The notes: generated by a model not told the origin, from the letters alone. Counted from the stretch's first letter, positions 1 through 8,362 are shown. The stretch: 64,000 nt of DNA from Croceicoccus estronivorus (GCF_001625325.1 NZ_JRQQ01000008.1:62001-126000), one strand, 5' to 3'. Program-made: numbers and translations.

Positions 1-281
1 CGCGGGCGGCTGGACAGGTTGGGGAGAAACCCGATGGCTATCTCGCCGCACTTGGCGGAGGCTCTTCGGTGTCGGCATTGGTGGATGATCTCAATATCAA
101 GCGCCGCGCGGCCTATACTTCCGAAGCACGGACCCAATCGGTCACTGTCGATCAAGTCGCTTTTGTCGCCGGCTGTCGCAATATCCTGCGTACGGTTGCT
201 GGCGAAAAGTATCAGGCGCCTGACGGGACGTGGCAAACCCGCACCAGTGCGGCCCCGATCCGCGATTCTCGTTGTCCCTGA
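1..281 (+). CDS. DUF1318 (YdbL-like) protein, 3' part
   Basis: The reading frame is open from the window edge (codons in phase with base 3) to the TGA at 279-281; the start lies outside the window. The visible 92 residues contain the family signature: a KPDGYL/GGGS stretch, then NIKRRAAY, then VTVDQVAF and a C-terminal part with YQAPDGTW. DUF1318 (YdbL) proteins are small exported proteins of unknown role, often next to YnbE lipoproteins and a large YdbH-like (AsmA-type) envelope protein. The partners would lie upstream, outside this window. A terminator follows at 312-351. Confidence 0.75.
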   Translation, partial: RAAGQVGEKPDGYLAALGGGSSVSALVDDLNIKRRAAYTSEARTQSVTVDQVAFVAGCRNILRTVAGEKYQAPDGTWQTRTSAAPIRDSRCP

Positions 282-311
282 CGGGCGTTAACCGGATTTC
301 GCTGAAATTGG

Positions 312-351
312 GCCGCCCGGCATTGCAGTGTCAGGGCGGCTTTTCTTTTTT
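312..351 (+). terminator. Rho-independent terminator after DUF1318 gene
   Basis: A 7-bp stem (GCCGCCC at 312-318, GGGCGGC at 334-340) encloses a 15-nt loop and is followed directly by a T-rich run at 341-351. It separates the DUF1318 gene from the ATP synthase operon. Confidence 0.75.
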
Positions 352-378
352 CGCAGGACACATTCGCTTCCGTTCCGG

Positions 379-407
379 TTGACTCGGGAAATCCCCCTGC
401 CTAAAGG
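379..407 (+). promoter_or_regulatory. Candidate promoter of the atp F0 operon
   Basis: TTGACT at 379-384 and TAAAGG at 402-407 are separated by 17 nt, matching the spacing of a housekeeping sigma promoter. It lies between the preceding terminator and atpI, about 64 nt upstream of the atpI start. The -10 box is a weak match, so this is a prediction. Confidence 0.45.
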
Positions 408-470
408 GGCGGCGCCCTCGGCGGACAGGTCTTTGCCCGTGCTGTGCTGCACGTAAATATGGAGCAAGGC

Positions 471-788
471 ATGAGCGAAGAATCGTCCGGCCGGGAACCT
501 ATCGGTGAAGATGCGCGGATCGACGCGCTCGAAGAGCGGCTTAAAGCTGCGCGCGAGCGGGAAGATGAGCGTAACCGGCCGCAAGTTAAGGGTGTCGATG
601 CGAACTATCGTCTCGGCAACCGGGTACTGGCCGAATTACTGGGGGGGATCGGTGGCGGTGCTTTGATCGGTTGGGTGATCGACCGGTTTGCAGGTACTGC
701 TCCATGGGGTCTGTTGGTGATGATGTTCTTCGGAATTATCGTTGCCTTCAGGAACATTATCCGGATTTCGAACCGGCGTCCTGACTGA
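471..788 (+). CDS. atpI: ATP synthase protein I (AtpI)
   Basis: Small membrane protein of 105 residues that helps assemble the c-ring of F0F1 ATP synthase. The first half is charged and likely coiled (residues about 15-45, rich in E, R and K). Two hydrophobic segments follow, around GGGALIGWVID and GLLVMMFFGIIVAF. The start at 471 is chosen because GGAG at 461-464 lies 6 nt upstream; in-frame ATGs at 444 and 459 lack such a site. It is the first gene of the F0 operon atpI-atpB-atpE-b'-b. The 59-nt gap to atpB is in keeping with one transcript. Confidence 0.88.
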   Translation: MSEESSGREPIGEDARIDALEERLKAAREREDERNRPQVKGVDANYRLGNRVLAELLGGIGGGALIGWVIDRFAGTAPWGLLVMMFFGIIVAFRNIIRISNRRPD

Positions 789-847
789 TCCCATGGGGGG
801 GTTTGATTGGGGCGCTGTCTGTTCAAGTGGCGCAGGGATTAACGCAA

Positions 848-1642
848 GTGGCAGCCGAGCAGGCCAAAGTCGACCCGATGCACCAGTTCGCGATTGAGCC
901 GCTTTTCGGCTCCGCGCACTGGGAAATTGCCGGTTACAACATCGCTTTCACCAATTCCGTGCTGTGGATGGTCATCTCGGCCGTTGCGCTGTGGATTTTC
1001 GTGGCGGGCGGTATGAAGCGGGAACTGGTTCCCGGCCGCTGGCAAATGGCGGTTGAAAGCTTCACTGGCTTTATCGATGATTTGCTTGAAGCGAATGTGG
1101 GCAAGGAAGGGAAGAAATACGTTCCGTATATCTTCTCACTGTTCATGTTCATTCTCTTTGCCAACGTATTGGGCCTGGTTCCCTTGCCTCTCGCGATGGC
1201 GGGAATTCATCCCTTCACGACCACCAGTCACTTTACCCTCACCGGCGTGCTGGCAATCATATCCTTTCTGATCGTTCTGGTCGTCGGCTTCTGGAAGCAT
1301 AAGCTTCACTTTTTCTCACTCTTCGTACCGCATGGCACGCCGCTGCCGATGATCCCGATGATTTTCGTCATCGAGTTGGTCAGCTTCCTTGTGCGTCCTT
1401 TCAGCCTCGGTCTGCGTCTCTTCGTTGCCATGATGGCTGGGCACGTTCTGCTTGAAGTGCTGGCGAGCTTCGTCATCGATGCGAGTAACGCGGGTGCGGG
1501 TTATGGCCTGCTGATCGGCATTCCCAGCTTCGTGCTGATGTTGGCGATCTGTGCGCTTGAGCTGCTGGTCGCGGCGATCCAAGCTTATGTGTTCGCGCTG
1601 TTGAGTTCGCTCTACATCAACGACGCAGAGAATCTTCACTAA
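848..1642 (+). CDS. atpB: F0F1 ATP synthase subunit a
   Basis: Subunit a forms the proton half-channels of F0 in the inner membrane. The protein has 264 residues from the GTG at 848, which gives the family-typical N-terminus VAAEQAKVDPMHQF. An upstream TTG at 803 would add 15 residues and is less likely. The conserved channel helix carries the essential arginine in RPFSLGLRLF, and the C-terminal helix reads LELLVAAIQAYVFALL, ending ..SLYINDAENLH as in other alphaproteobacteria. Five to six membrane helices are visible. It is the second gene of the operon; atpE follows after 58 nt. Confidence 0.93.
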   Translation: MAAEQAKVDPMHQFAIEPLFGSAHWEIAGYNIAFTNSVLWMVISAVALWIFVAGGMKRELVPGRWQMAVESFTGFIDDLLEANVGKEGKKYVPYIFSLFMFILFANVLGLVPLPLAMAGIHPFTTTSHFTLTGVLAIISFLIVLVVGFWKHKLHFFSLFVPHGTPLPMIPMIFVIELVSFLVRPFSLGLRLFVAMMAGHVLLEVLASFVIDASNAGAGYGLLIGIPSFVLMLAICALELLVAAIQAYVFALLSSLYINDAENLH

Positions 1643-1700
1643 GTTTCATCCACGTTTACGGAAATCGAATTTCCAGGCTTTACGAAAAGGAGTTATTCAA

Positions 1701-1928
1701 ATGGACCAAGAAGCAGCCAAGCTGGTCGGTGCGGGTCTCGCTGCGATTGGCGCCGGTATGGCCGCCATCGGTGTGGGTAACGTGTTCGGCTCGTTCCTCG
1801 AAAGCGCACTGCGCAACCCGGGTGCCGCCGACGGTCAGCAGGGCCGTCTGTTCATCGGCTTCGCCGCGGCAGAACTTCTCGGTCTGCTGTCGTTCGTTGT
1901 CGCGATGATCCTGATCTTCGTCGCCTGA
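1701..1928 (+). CDS. atpE: F0F1 ATP synthase subunit c
   Basis: The 75-residue proteolipid forms the rotating c-ring. Two hydrophobic helices flank a polar loop (RNPGAADGQQGRLF). The second helix contains the proton-carrying glutamate within GFAAAELLGLLSF. A strong ribosome site, AAAAGGAG, lies 8 nt before the ATG. The high demand for subunit c agrees with this strong site and the separate intergenic spacer upstream. Confidence 0.95.
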   Translation: MDQEAAKLVGAGLAAIGAGMAAIGVGNVFGSFLESALRNPGAADGQQGRLFIGFAAAELLGLLSFVVAMILIFVA

Positions 1929-2011
1929 CGAAATCCTGACGACTGCTCCGGTCGGGCCTAGCGTTCCGGCCGGGGTTCTATTTTTGTTGCGCCAGACCTC
2001 GGGACCAACCG

Positions 2012-2506
2012 ATGCCTCAGATAGCCCAGCTCGCCGAAACCTATTCCAGCCAGATATTCTGGTTGCTGGTGATTTTCGGGTTCGTCTTTTTTGTGATTGG
2101 TAAAGGCATGGTGCCCAAAGTGATGGGCACTGTGGAATTGCGCGATAAACAGATCGGCGCGGATCTTGCCGCTGCCCAGGATGCCCGCAACCAGGCAAAT
2201 GCCGAGGAAGAGGCGTGGCGCAAGCGCGAGAACGAAAATCGTGCTCAGGCCCAGGCTCTCGTCGCTCAGGCAAAGGTTGATGCCGCAGCTGCGTCGGAAA
2301 AGAAGCTTTCCGCCGCGCAAAAGCGCATCGACAAGAAAATGGCTGATGCAGAAGCGAAGATTGCCGATGCGCGTGCAGCAGCCCTTGTCGAGTTGGAAAC
2401 CGTGGCGAGCGAAGCGGCCCAGACAATCGTTGAGAAGTTGGCTGGGGTAAGCGTTCCTGCAGCATCGGCCTCTTCCGCCGTCAAGAAAGTGCTGAGCAAT
2501 GGCTAA
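2012..2506 (+). CDS. atpF': F0F1 ATP synthase subunit b'
   Basis: One of two peripheral-stalk b-type subunits; alphaproteobacteria and cyanobacteria carry two different ones. It has 164 residues, with one N-terminal membrane helix (about 14-32, FWLLVIFGFVFFVIGKG) and then a long charged coiled coil rich in Ala, Glu and Lys. The next gene encodes b and overlaps the end of this one by 8 nt, so the two are translationally coupled. Assignment as b' rather than b rests on its place before the longer b subunit and on its short N-terminus. Confidence 0.88.
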   Translation: MPQIAQLAETYSSQIFWLLVIFGFVFFVIGKGMVPKVMGTVELRDKQIGADLAAAQDARNQANAEEEAWRKRENENRAQAQALVAQAKVDAAAASEKKLSAAQKRIDKKMADAEAKIADARAAALVELETVASEAAQTIVEKLAGVSVPAASASSAVKKVLSNG

Positions 2507-3092
2507 TCCCGCAGCAGAACTGTCCGGTGAACATGCGGTGGATGCAGGTGCTCACTCCGAGCATCTGACCGCAACGGTCGAGCATCCGGCTGCCGATGGT
2601 CATCATGCCGAACCCGTGGCCTTTGGGCTTAACCCTTCGGGGTGGGTCGGTTTGGCAATGCTTGTGTTCCTTGGGTTGCTTCTCTGGAAGAAGGTTCCCG
2701 GCATTCTTGTCGGCGGGCTGGACGCCAAGATCACCGAGATCAAGCATCAGCTCGATGAAGCAAAGCAACTGCGTGCTGAAGCAGAGGCACTTCGTCAGGA
2801 GTATGCGAACAAGATCGCCAATGCCGAGAAAGATGCGGCGGCGATGATCGAGCATGCCCAGCAGGAGGCGGAGGCCATTGTCGCCAAGGCCGAAGTCGAT
2901 ACGGAAGCGATGATCAAGCGCCGTAAGCAGATGGCGGAAGACAAGATCGCCGCTGCCGAGCGTGGCGCGATTGATGAATTGCGCGCCAAGGCTGCGGATG
3001 CAGCCAGCATCGCAGCCGGCGGACTGATTGCGGAATCGCATGACGCCACAGCGGACAAGAAGCTGGTAGATGAGGCAATCGCCGGAATTTAA
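2499..3092 (+). CDS. atpF: F0F1 ATP synthase subunit b
   Basis: Second stalk subunit, 197 residues. The first 45 residues are acidic and histidine-rich (several His near 14-34) and precede the membrane helix (about 48-68, PSGWVGLAMLVFLGLLLW). A long coiled coil follows. The histidine-rich leader is longer than in typical b subunits and is a peculiarity of this protein. The last gene of the F0 operon; a terminator follows within 40 nt. The F1 genes (atpHAGDC) are not in this window, as is usual for alphaproteobacteria, where they form a separate operon. Confidence 0.9.
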   Translation: MANPAAELSGEHAVDAGAHSEHLTATVEHPAADGHHAEPVAFGLNPSGWVGLAMLVFLGLLLWKKVPGILVGGLDAKITEIKHQLDEAKQLRAEAEALRQEYANKIANAEKDAAAMIEHAQQEAEAIVAKAEVDTEAMIKRRKQMAEDKIAAAERGAIDELRAKAADAASIAAGGLIAESHDATADKKLVDEAIAGI

Positions 3093-3123
3093 TGGCGAGA
3101 GACCAAACGCTTGCTTTGACCAG

Positions 3124-3158
3124 AAAAAGGCCCTCCGCATGCGGGGGGCTTTTTTTTA
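3124..3158 (+). terminator. Terminator of the atp F0 operon
   Basis: A GC-rich stem (GCCCTCC with GGGGGGC, one G-T pair) around a 6-nt loop is preceded by an A-run and followed by eight T residues (3150-3157). This is a textbook intrinsic terminator, 32 nt after the atpF stop. Confidence 0.85.
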
Positions 3159-3369
3159 TTTGGCCAACCAGTTCGGCTGCCTTCCCATCTGATGAGATGA
3201 GACTGATCCGGCGCATGGGGCTGCGGCGGGTTTTTCACTGCCAGGCTTGCTCGGCTCCTTCGACGGGGGAGATGATATTCCCTCTTGCTGATGCGGTTCG
3301 CGTAATAGCTTGTGTAAGTGATCGGGTCAGTTCCCTAAACAGGAGCCGGACCCTGTTGCTTGGCGACCC

Positions 3370-3700
3370 CGGGAGCGGACCTTGTCTCACCGCGGTGAGC
3401 TCATTCGGACGTATGTGTCGAGGGCACCCTCTCATCCGATCTGTCTGAGGTGTGCATCCGGGTTACGACATTGCATGACTCTACTGTCGTATTCCGTCGG
3501 GCCTCTCGGTGAGCGACTTCGTGCGCTGGTCAAGGGGGCATTGCACAAGACCCGCTAGGAGTTCGAGCATATCCCCCAACGCTACTGCGGGCAGCGCTTC
3601 TGGGGCAGGGGTTAGTGCTCCACTAAATCAGGCTCGCCGATGACATCATCATGCGTTGCCTCGACTGACATTCCCACAAGAACGGCTTTAGCCCCATACC
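3370..3700 (+). pseudogene. Decayed IS200/IS605-family transposase (TnpA) remnant
   Basis: No open frame spans this stretch, but pieces in all three plus-strand frames line up in order with IS200-type TnpA. Seen are RGELIR (about 3394-3411), then IPSGLSVSDFVRW (3491-3529), then after a frame shift VKGALHKTR, a TAG stop at 3556, EFEHIPQRYCGQRF, then WGRG and another stop at 3613. A further shift gives ADDIIMRCLD near 3636-3663. In IS200 TnpA these correspond to the middle, the KGRSS..F..YWG..FW.RGYF region and the C-terminal helix. Several frameshifts and stops show it is dead. The catalytic HUH region would fall near 3460-3480 but is damaged. Ends are uncertain. Confidence 0.6.
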
Positions 3701-3828
3701 ATGCTCTTAACAGCCATCCGCGGTTCCAATCATTCAGACGTATTGAGCCAAGTGGCTGTAGATAGCCGATACGTTGAGGCGGCCTCCTTTTTTCGCACCT
3801 CGGAGTAGTCTGTCTCTCTGTACCCGGC

Positions 3829-3865
3829 AAACGAAAGGCCCGCCCGGATCGCTCCGGACGGGCCT
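3829..3865 (-). terminator. Terminator of rpsA
   Basis: A 13-nt inverted repeat with one mismatch (3836-3848 and 3853-3865) encloses the loop TCGC. Read on the minus strand, it is followed by TTCGTTT. It lies 30 nt past the rpsA stop codon. The 130 nt between this and the IS200 remnant (about 3701-3828) show nothing I can name. Confidence 0.8.
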
Positions 3866-3895
3866 CGTATTTCATGCCGGTAAAGGCTGAGAAGC

Positions 3896-5599
3896 TTACT
3901 GCTTCTGCTTCAACGCTTCGCCGAGGATGTCGCCGAGCGATGCACCCGAATCGGACGAACCGTACTGTTCGACGGCTTCCTTTTCTTCGGCCAGCTGGCG
4001 GGCCTTGATCGAGAAGTTCGGCTTCTTCGAGCGATCGAAACCGGTAACCATGGCGTCGACCTTCTGGCCGGCCTGGAAACGATCAGGACGCTGTTCATCG
4101 CGATCGCGTCCGAGATCCGAACGCTTGATGAAGCCGGTTGCGCCGTCTTCGCCAGCCTGAACTTCGAGACCGCCATCGCGGACTTCGAGGACCGTAACAG
4201 TGACGACTTCACCGCGGCGGAGCGATCCGCTGGTTCCGCCGCCAGCGGCCGGGGCACCCTTTTCAAGCTGCTTCATGCCGAGGCTGATGCGTTCCTTCTC
4301 GACATCGACGTCGAGTACGACGGCCTGAACCTGCTCACCCTTGCGGTGCAGAGCCAGCGCGTCTTCGCCCGAAATGCCCCATGCGATATCCGACATGTGG
4401 ACCATGCCGTCGACATCGCCGTCCAGACCGATGAAGAGGCCGAATTCGGTAGCATTCTTGACTTCGCCTTCGACGGTCGAACCGATCGGGTGCTTGTCGG
4501 CGAAAGCTTCCCACGGATTCTGCTGAGCCTGCTTGAGACCGAGGCTGATCCGACGCTTTTCGGAATCGACTTCGAGCACAACCACTTCGACTTCCTGCGA
4601 AGTCGAAACGATCTTGCCCGGATGCACATTCTTCTTGGTCCAGCTCATTTCGGAAACGTGGACCAAGCCTTCGATGCCCGGTTCCAGCTCCACGAAGGCA
4701 CCATATTCGGTGATGTTCGTGACAGTGCCGTTGAGCTTCGCACCGACCGGGTACTTGGCGGCGACGCCATCCCACGGATCGCTTTCAAGCTGCTTCATGC
4801 CGAGGCTGATGCGCTGCGTATCCTGGTTGATGCGAATGATCTGAACGGACACGGTGTCGCCGATATTGACGACTTCGCTCGGGTGGTTGACCCGCTTGTA
4901 GCTCATGTCGGTGACGTGGAGGAGGCCGTCGATGCCGCCGAGGTCGACGAAGGCACCGTAGTCGGTGATGTTCTTGACCACACCATCGATCACCTGGCCT
5001 TCGGCCAGCTTGTCGATCAGTTCGCTGCGCTGTTCGGCGCGGGTTTCTTCCAGAACGGCACGGCGGGAAACGACGATATTGCCGCGACGACGATCCATCT
5101 TGAGGATCTGGAACGGCTGCGGCATGTCCATCAGCGGAGTCACGTCGCGGACCGGACGAATATCGACCTGCGAACCGGGAAGGAATGCCACGGCGCCGTC
5201 GAGGTCGACAGTAAAGCCGCCTTTGACGCGGCCGAAGATACGTCCTTCGACGCGCTTGCCTTCACCGAATTCAGATTCGAGTTTGTCCCAGGCGGCTTCG
5301 CGGCGGGCGCGGTCGCGGCTGAGCATTGCTTCGCCGTCGGCGTTTTCGACGCGGTCGACGTAGACTTCGACTTCGTCACCGACCGACAGGCCGTGTGGCT
5401 GGTCGCCATGGGTAAATTCGCGGAGAGCAACGCGGCCTTCGCTCTTGAGGCCTACGTCGATTACGACATTGCCGTTTTCAATTGCGGTAATGGTGCCTTT
5501 GACAACGCGGCCTTCGAAGCCGCCTTCGTCGGCAGCGCCGAGCTGTTCATCCAGAAGTTTCGCGAAATCATCGCGAGTAGGGTTTGCCGAAGTGGCCAT
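3896..5599 (-). CDS. rpsA: 30S ribosomal protein S1
   Basis: S1 binds mRNA on the small ribosomal subunit and helps initiation. The 567-residue protein shows repeated S1 (OB-fold) domains, recognisable by recurring blocks such as DYGAFVDLGGIDGLLHVTD, EYGAFVELEPGIEGLVHVSE and EFGLFIGLDGDVDGMVHMSD. The start at 5599 gives the typical N-terminus MATSANPTRDDF and has AGGA 10 nt upstream; the open frame extends 55 codons further but that part is not S1-like. The gene lies downstream of cmk on the same strand, the classical cmk-rpsA order, but a 500-nt leader separates them. Confidence 0.95.
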   Translation of the reverse strand: MATSANPTRDDFAKLLDEQLGAADEGGFEGRVVKGTITAIENGNVVIDVGLKSEGRVALREFTHGDQPHGLSVGDEVEVYVDRVENADGEAMLSRDRARREAAWDKLESEFGEGKRVEGRIFGRVKGGFTVDLDGAVAFLPGSQVDIRPVRDVTPLMDMPQPFQILKMDRRRGNIVVSRRAVLEETRAEQRSELIDKLAEGQVIDGVVKNITDYGAFVDLGGIDGLLHVTDMSYKRVNHPSEVVNIGDTVSVQIIRINQDTQRISLGMKQLESDPWDGVAAKYPVGAKLNGTVTNITEYGAFVELEPGIEGLVHVSEMSWTKKNVHPGKIVSTSQEVEVVVLEVDSEKRRISLGLKQAQQNPWEAFADKHPIGSTVEGEVKNATEFGLFIGLDGDVDGMVHMSDIAWGISGEDALALHRKGEQVQAVVLDVDVEKERISLGMKQLEKGAPAAGGGTSGSLRRGEVVTVTVLEVRDGGLEVQAGEDGATGFIKRSDLGRDRDEQRPDRFQAGQKVDAMVTGFDRSKKPNFSIKARQLAEEKEAVEQYGSSDSGASLGDILGEALKQKQ

Positions 5600-5658
5600 A
5601 AGTTCTGTTCCTAACTCACATTTTTCCGGCCAGGCGGTTGGGTCCGCCGGTCTTTTCT

Positions 5659-5728
5659 CCACCCCGGGCACCATTGCCTTGGGTGGGCCAAAGGGCCGAA
5701 CTGCCCACCGGGTCGAATACCCGGGCAG
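5659..5728 (-). promoter_or_regulatory. Structured rpsA 5' leader (two hairpins)
   Basis: Two inverted repeats lie 60-130 nt upstream of the rpsA start. One pairs CCACCC (5659-5664) with GGGTGG (5681-5686). The other pairs CTGCCC (5701-5706) and GGGT (5710-5713) with ACCC and GGGCAG (5719-5728), leaving a 3-nt bulge. In Escherichia coli S1 represses its own translation through folded elements in the rpsA leader, so a similar role is possible here. That function is inferred. The rest of the gene-free stretch 5729-6102 shows no clear element. Confidence 0.4.
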
Positions 5729-6102
5729 GCATTCTCCAGGGTTGAGAACGGACGAGAGCCACAAAAGCAGAACTGCGGTTCAACCTTGTTTCAGGTGGCG
5801 CCGGGCTCGTGCAATGTTGCAAGAATCGGGTGGCCCAAATCCTGATGGCCATCGACCGGGCATGCCCCTGTCGAACGGACGCGCGCTTAGGCCAAGGTGG
5901 GCCGGAAAGCAAGGGAAATGCGGGATTCGCGGTCAGGAAGAACGGAACTGCCGCGAGCGGATTTTTCGTCCAGGGGAGGGGAGAGGAAGATCCGTGTCGA
6001 TGTAGCTGTTCGCAAACGCAGCCTGCTGCGGATTCCGTCTATGTGTCGTGCGATAAGCAATTAAAAATTATGCCTTATTCTATCCCATGGCTGAGCAAGA
6101 TA

Positions 6103-6720
6103 TCAGCGCATCTCTTCAATTCTGGATATCGCGAGTTCGATCGCTGCCGCCCTGTCGAGATGAGAGGTATCCAGAAGAATAGCGTCGGGCGCAGGCCGGA
6201 GGGGGGCCTGGGTACGATTGCGGTCGCGTTCGTCGCGAGCTTCCAGATCCGCCTTTATTGCTGCGATAGTGACTGCTTCGCCCCGTTCGCGCATTTCGAG
6301 GTAGCGGCGTTGGGCCCGGGCTTCCACTGATGCGGTGACGAACAATTTCACATCCGCCTCAGGAGCGATGACGGTGCCGATGTCACGTCCGTCCAACACG
6401 GCCCCACCGGGCTGGTGAGCGAAGGCCTGCTGCCGCTCAAGCAAAGTGGCGCGCACCTCGGGGTGTATCGATACACGGCTTGCGAGGCCGCCAGTCTCTT
6501 CGCTGCGAAGAGTAGGATCGTCCAGCAAGCTTTCCGGAAAGGCGCAGCCCAGCGTCGCATCATCCGGATTGTCCGGGTCGCCGCCATTTATCATGACTTG
6601 CCGGCCGACGGCGCGATAGAGCAGGCCGGTATCCAGATGCGGCAGCCCGAAATGAGCTGCCAGAGCCTTTGCAATGGTGCCCTTGCCACTGGCGGTAGGG
6701 CCATCGACTGCAATGATCAT
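6103..6720 (-). CDS. cmk: Cytidylate kinase
   Basis: Phosphorylates CMP and dCMP with ATP. The 205-residue protein opens with the P-loop MIIAVDGPTASGKGTIAKAL and the conserved LDTGLLYRAVG. The DGRDIGTV motif and the substrate-binding RxxxD region near the C-terminus (DERDRNR) are present. The start at 6720 is fixed by the P-loop position; its ATG overlaps the stop of the upstream membrane-protein gene by 4 nt, showing coupling. An upstream extension of the frame is out of family. Confidence 0.94.
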   Translation of the reverse strand: MIIAVDGPTASGKGTIAKALAAHFGLPHLDTGLLYRAVGRQVMINGGDPDNPDDATLGCAFPESLLDDPTLRSEETGGLASRVSIHPEVRATLLERQQAFAHQPGGAVLDGRDIGTVIAPEADVKLFVTASVEARAQRRYLEMRERGEAVTIAAIKADLEARDERDRNRTQAPLRPAPDAILLDTSHLDRAAAIELAISRIEEMR

Positions 6721-6977
6721 GTTCTCTCGCCTTTGCGGCGGGACCTGACGGCTTGGACGAGACCGTAAATCGCGATCGCTGCCCAGAACCCCTCCAGCAC
6801 CAGGGATGCCGGGTTGGTATTTACCAGCAATGATACTGTCAGGAGTGCTGCACCGAGCAGGTTCACGCCATGCTGGAGAAATGGATTGGGGGCCTGTTTC
6901 ACGGTCATGTAGGCGTATGCGAAGATAATGCAGGCCATGCCCGTGAAACCGAAATAGTTGGCGACTTCCGATGTCAT
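6717..6977 (-). CDS. Small membrane protein, CBU_0592-like
   Basis: An 86-residue protein with about three hydrophobic segments (near 4-24, 31-49 and 57-77) and a short basic tail (RSRRKGERT). The pattern and the opening SEVANYFGFTGMACIIFAYAY resemble the CBU_0592 family of small inner-membrane proteins, whose function is unknown. It overlaps aroA upstream and cmk downstream by 4 nt each, so it belongs to an aroA-X-cmk operon. Family assignment is by eye. Confidence 0.65.
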   Translation of the reverse strand: MTSEVANYFGFTGMACIIFAYAYMTVKQAPNPFLQHGVNLLGAALLTVSLLVNTNPASLVLEGFWAAIAIYGLVQAVRSRRKGERT

Positions 6978-8362
6978 GAGAAGAGGTCGTCCAGCAATTG
7001 TTCGAATGCGGGGAAGCTGGTGGCGATGGGGCGGGTGTCGTCCAGTTCGACACCGTCGCGGCTCACGAGACCGGCGATCGCCATGCTCATCGCAATGCGG
7101 TGGTCCAGATGCGTGAAAACCGGATCGCCCGCCGTTCCGGCCAATGGGTTGCCTCCAGTACCGTCGATAACAAGGCCGTCCTCGCGCTCTTCGATTTTTG
7201 CTCCGGCAGCGGTCAATGCCTCTGCCATCACTTTCAGACGGTCGGACTCTTTAACTCTCAGCTCATGGAGGCCGGATGTGACCGTGCGCCCTTCAGCCAT
7301 TGCTGCCGCGACGAACAATATGGGAAATTCGTCAATCATGCTGGGGGCGATGGAGGGATCCACCACAGTGCCTTTGAGTGGGGAGTGAACGACGTGTAAG
7401 TCTGCCACGGGCTCGCCCCCTACAGTGCGGGCGTTCAATTCCTCGATCTGCGCACCCATCAGGCGAAGGGCCTCGATCAGACCCGCCCGGGTCGGGTTAA
7501 GCCCGACATTTTCGATTATGAGATCGCTGCCGGGGACAAGCAGCGCCGCGACAATGAAGAAAGCCGCAGAGGAAGGATCGCCAGGCACTTCAATGGTCTG
7601 AGGCTTTAATTCCGCCTCGCCACGAATCCGGATGACGCGTTCGGGGCCGTCAGCGCCGAGTTGTTCCTCGACGGTCAGTTCGGCACCGAAGCCGGTAAGC
7701 ATACGTTCGGAATGGTCGCGTGTCGGCACCGGCTCGATCACGGTGGTGACGCCGGGAGTATTGAGCCCGGCGAGCAAAATCGCGCTTTTCACCTGTGCAG
7801 ATGCGACGGGAAGCCGATAGGTGATGGGAACAGCAGGCTGTGCACCGCGAATCATCAGAGGCAACGTTTGGCTGCCATCCGATCCTGGACTGGCGAGAAT
7901 ATCGGCGCCCATCTGCGCGAGAGGTTCGATGACCCGGCCCATTGGCCGTTTCGACAGGCTCGCGTCGCCTGTAAAGCTGACAGTGATGCCATGACTTGCG
8001 AGCAGGCCGAGCAGAAGGCGGGTCGAGGTTCCGCTATTGCCCATGTCCAGCGCTACATCAGGCTGGAGCAGTCCGCCTACGCCTACACCGCGAACGCGCC
8101 ATTCCCCTTCTGCCACACGGTCGATAGTGGCTCCCATGGCCCGCATTGCGGCGGCCGTCGCCATGATGTCCTCGCCTTCGAGCAGACCCGAAATGCATGT
8201 TTCGCCCACAGCGAGAGCGCCGAACATCAGGGCGCGATGACTGATCGACTTGTCGCCGGGCACTTTGATAGAGCCTTTGAGGGCCCCTGCGGCTGTGAAA
8301 CGCCTGGGGCGCATACCCGACTGTTGCGAGGTATGCTGGCTGGTCGATTCGGCGGCGTGCAT
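6974..8362 (-). CDS. aroA: 3-phosphoshikimate 1-carboxyvinyltransferase (class II EPSP synthase)
   Basis: Makes EPSP from shikimate-3-phosphate and phosphoenolpyruvate in the aromatic amino acid pathway. All four motifs used to define class II enzymes are visible: GDKS (36-39), SAQVK, RDHSE and NPTR. The sequence follows the Agrobacterium CP4 enzyme closely, including GDASLSKRPMGRV and LDHRIAMS. Length 462 fits. Class II enzymes are naturally less sensitive to glyphosate; that is family knowledge, not tested here. The start at 8362 is the longest; an ATG 16 codons later (8314) is equally possible, as neither has a clear ribosome site. Confidence 0.93.
   Translation of the reverse strand: MHAAESTSQHTSQQSGMRPRRFTAAGALKGSIKVPGDKSISHRALMFGALAVGETCISGLLEGEDIMATAAAMRAMGATIDRVAEGEWRVRGVGVGGLLQPDVALDMGNSGTSTRLLLGLLASHGITVSFTGDASLSKRPMGRVIEPLAQMGADILASPGSDGSQTLPLMIRGAQPAVPITYRLPVASAQVKSAILLAGLNTPGVTTVIEPVPTRDHSERMLTGFGAELTVEEQLGADGPERVIRIRGEAELKPQTIEVPGDPSSAAFFIVAALLVPGSDLIIENVGLNPTRAGLIEALRLMGAQIEELNARTVGGEPVADLHVVHSPLKGTVVDPSIAPSMIDEFPILFVAAAMAEGRTVTSGLHELRVKESDRLKVMAEALTAAGAKIEEREDGLVIDGTGGNPLAGTAGDPVFTHLDHRIAMSMAIAGLVSRDGVELDDTRPIATSFPAFEQLLDDLFS

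Noticed and set aside
1680-2465. 261-codon minus-strand frame across atpE and b'
   Set aside because: Runs antisense through two clearly real genes and the spacer between them; no family match seen.
3612-3875. 87-codon minus-strand frame near the rpsA terminator
   Set aside because: It begins inside the terminator stem, has no ribosome site, and overlaps the IS200 remnant on the other strand.
4346-5614. 422-codon plus-strand frame over rpsA
   Set aside because: Shadow of S1 codon bias; residue make-up (very rich in Asp, Phe and Val) is an artefact of reading the complement.
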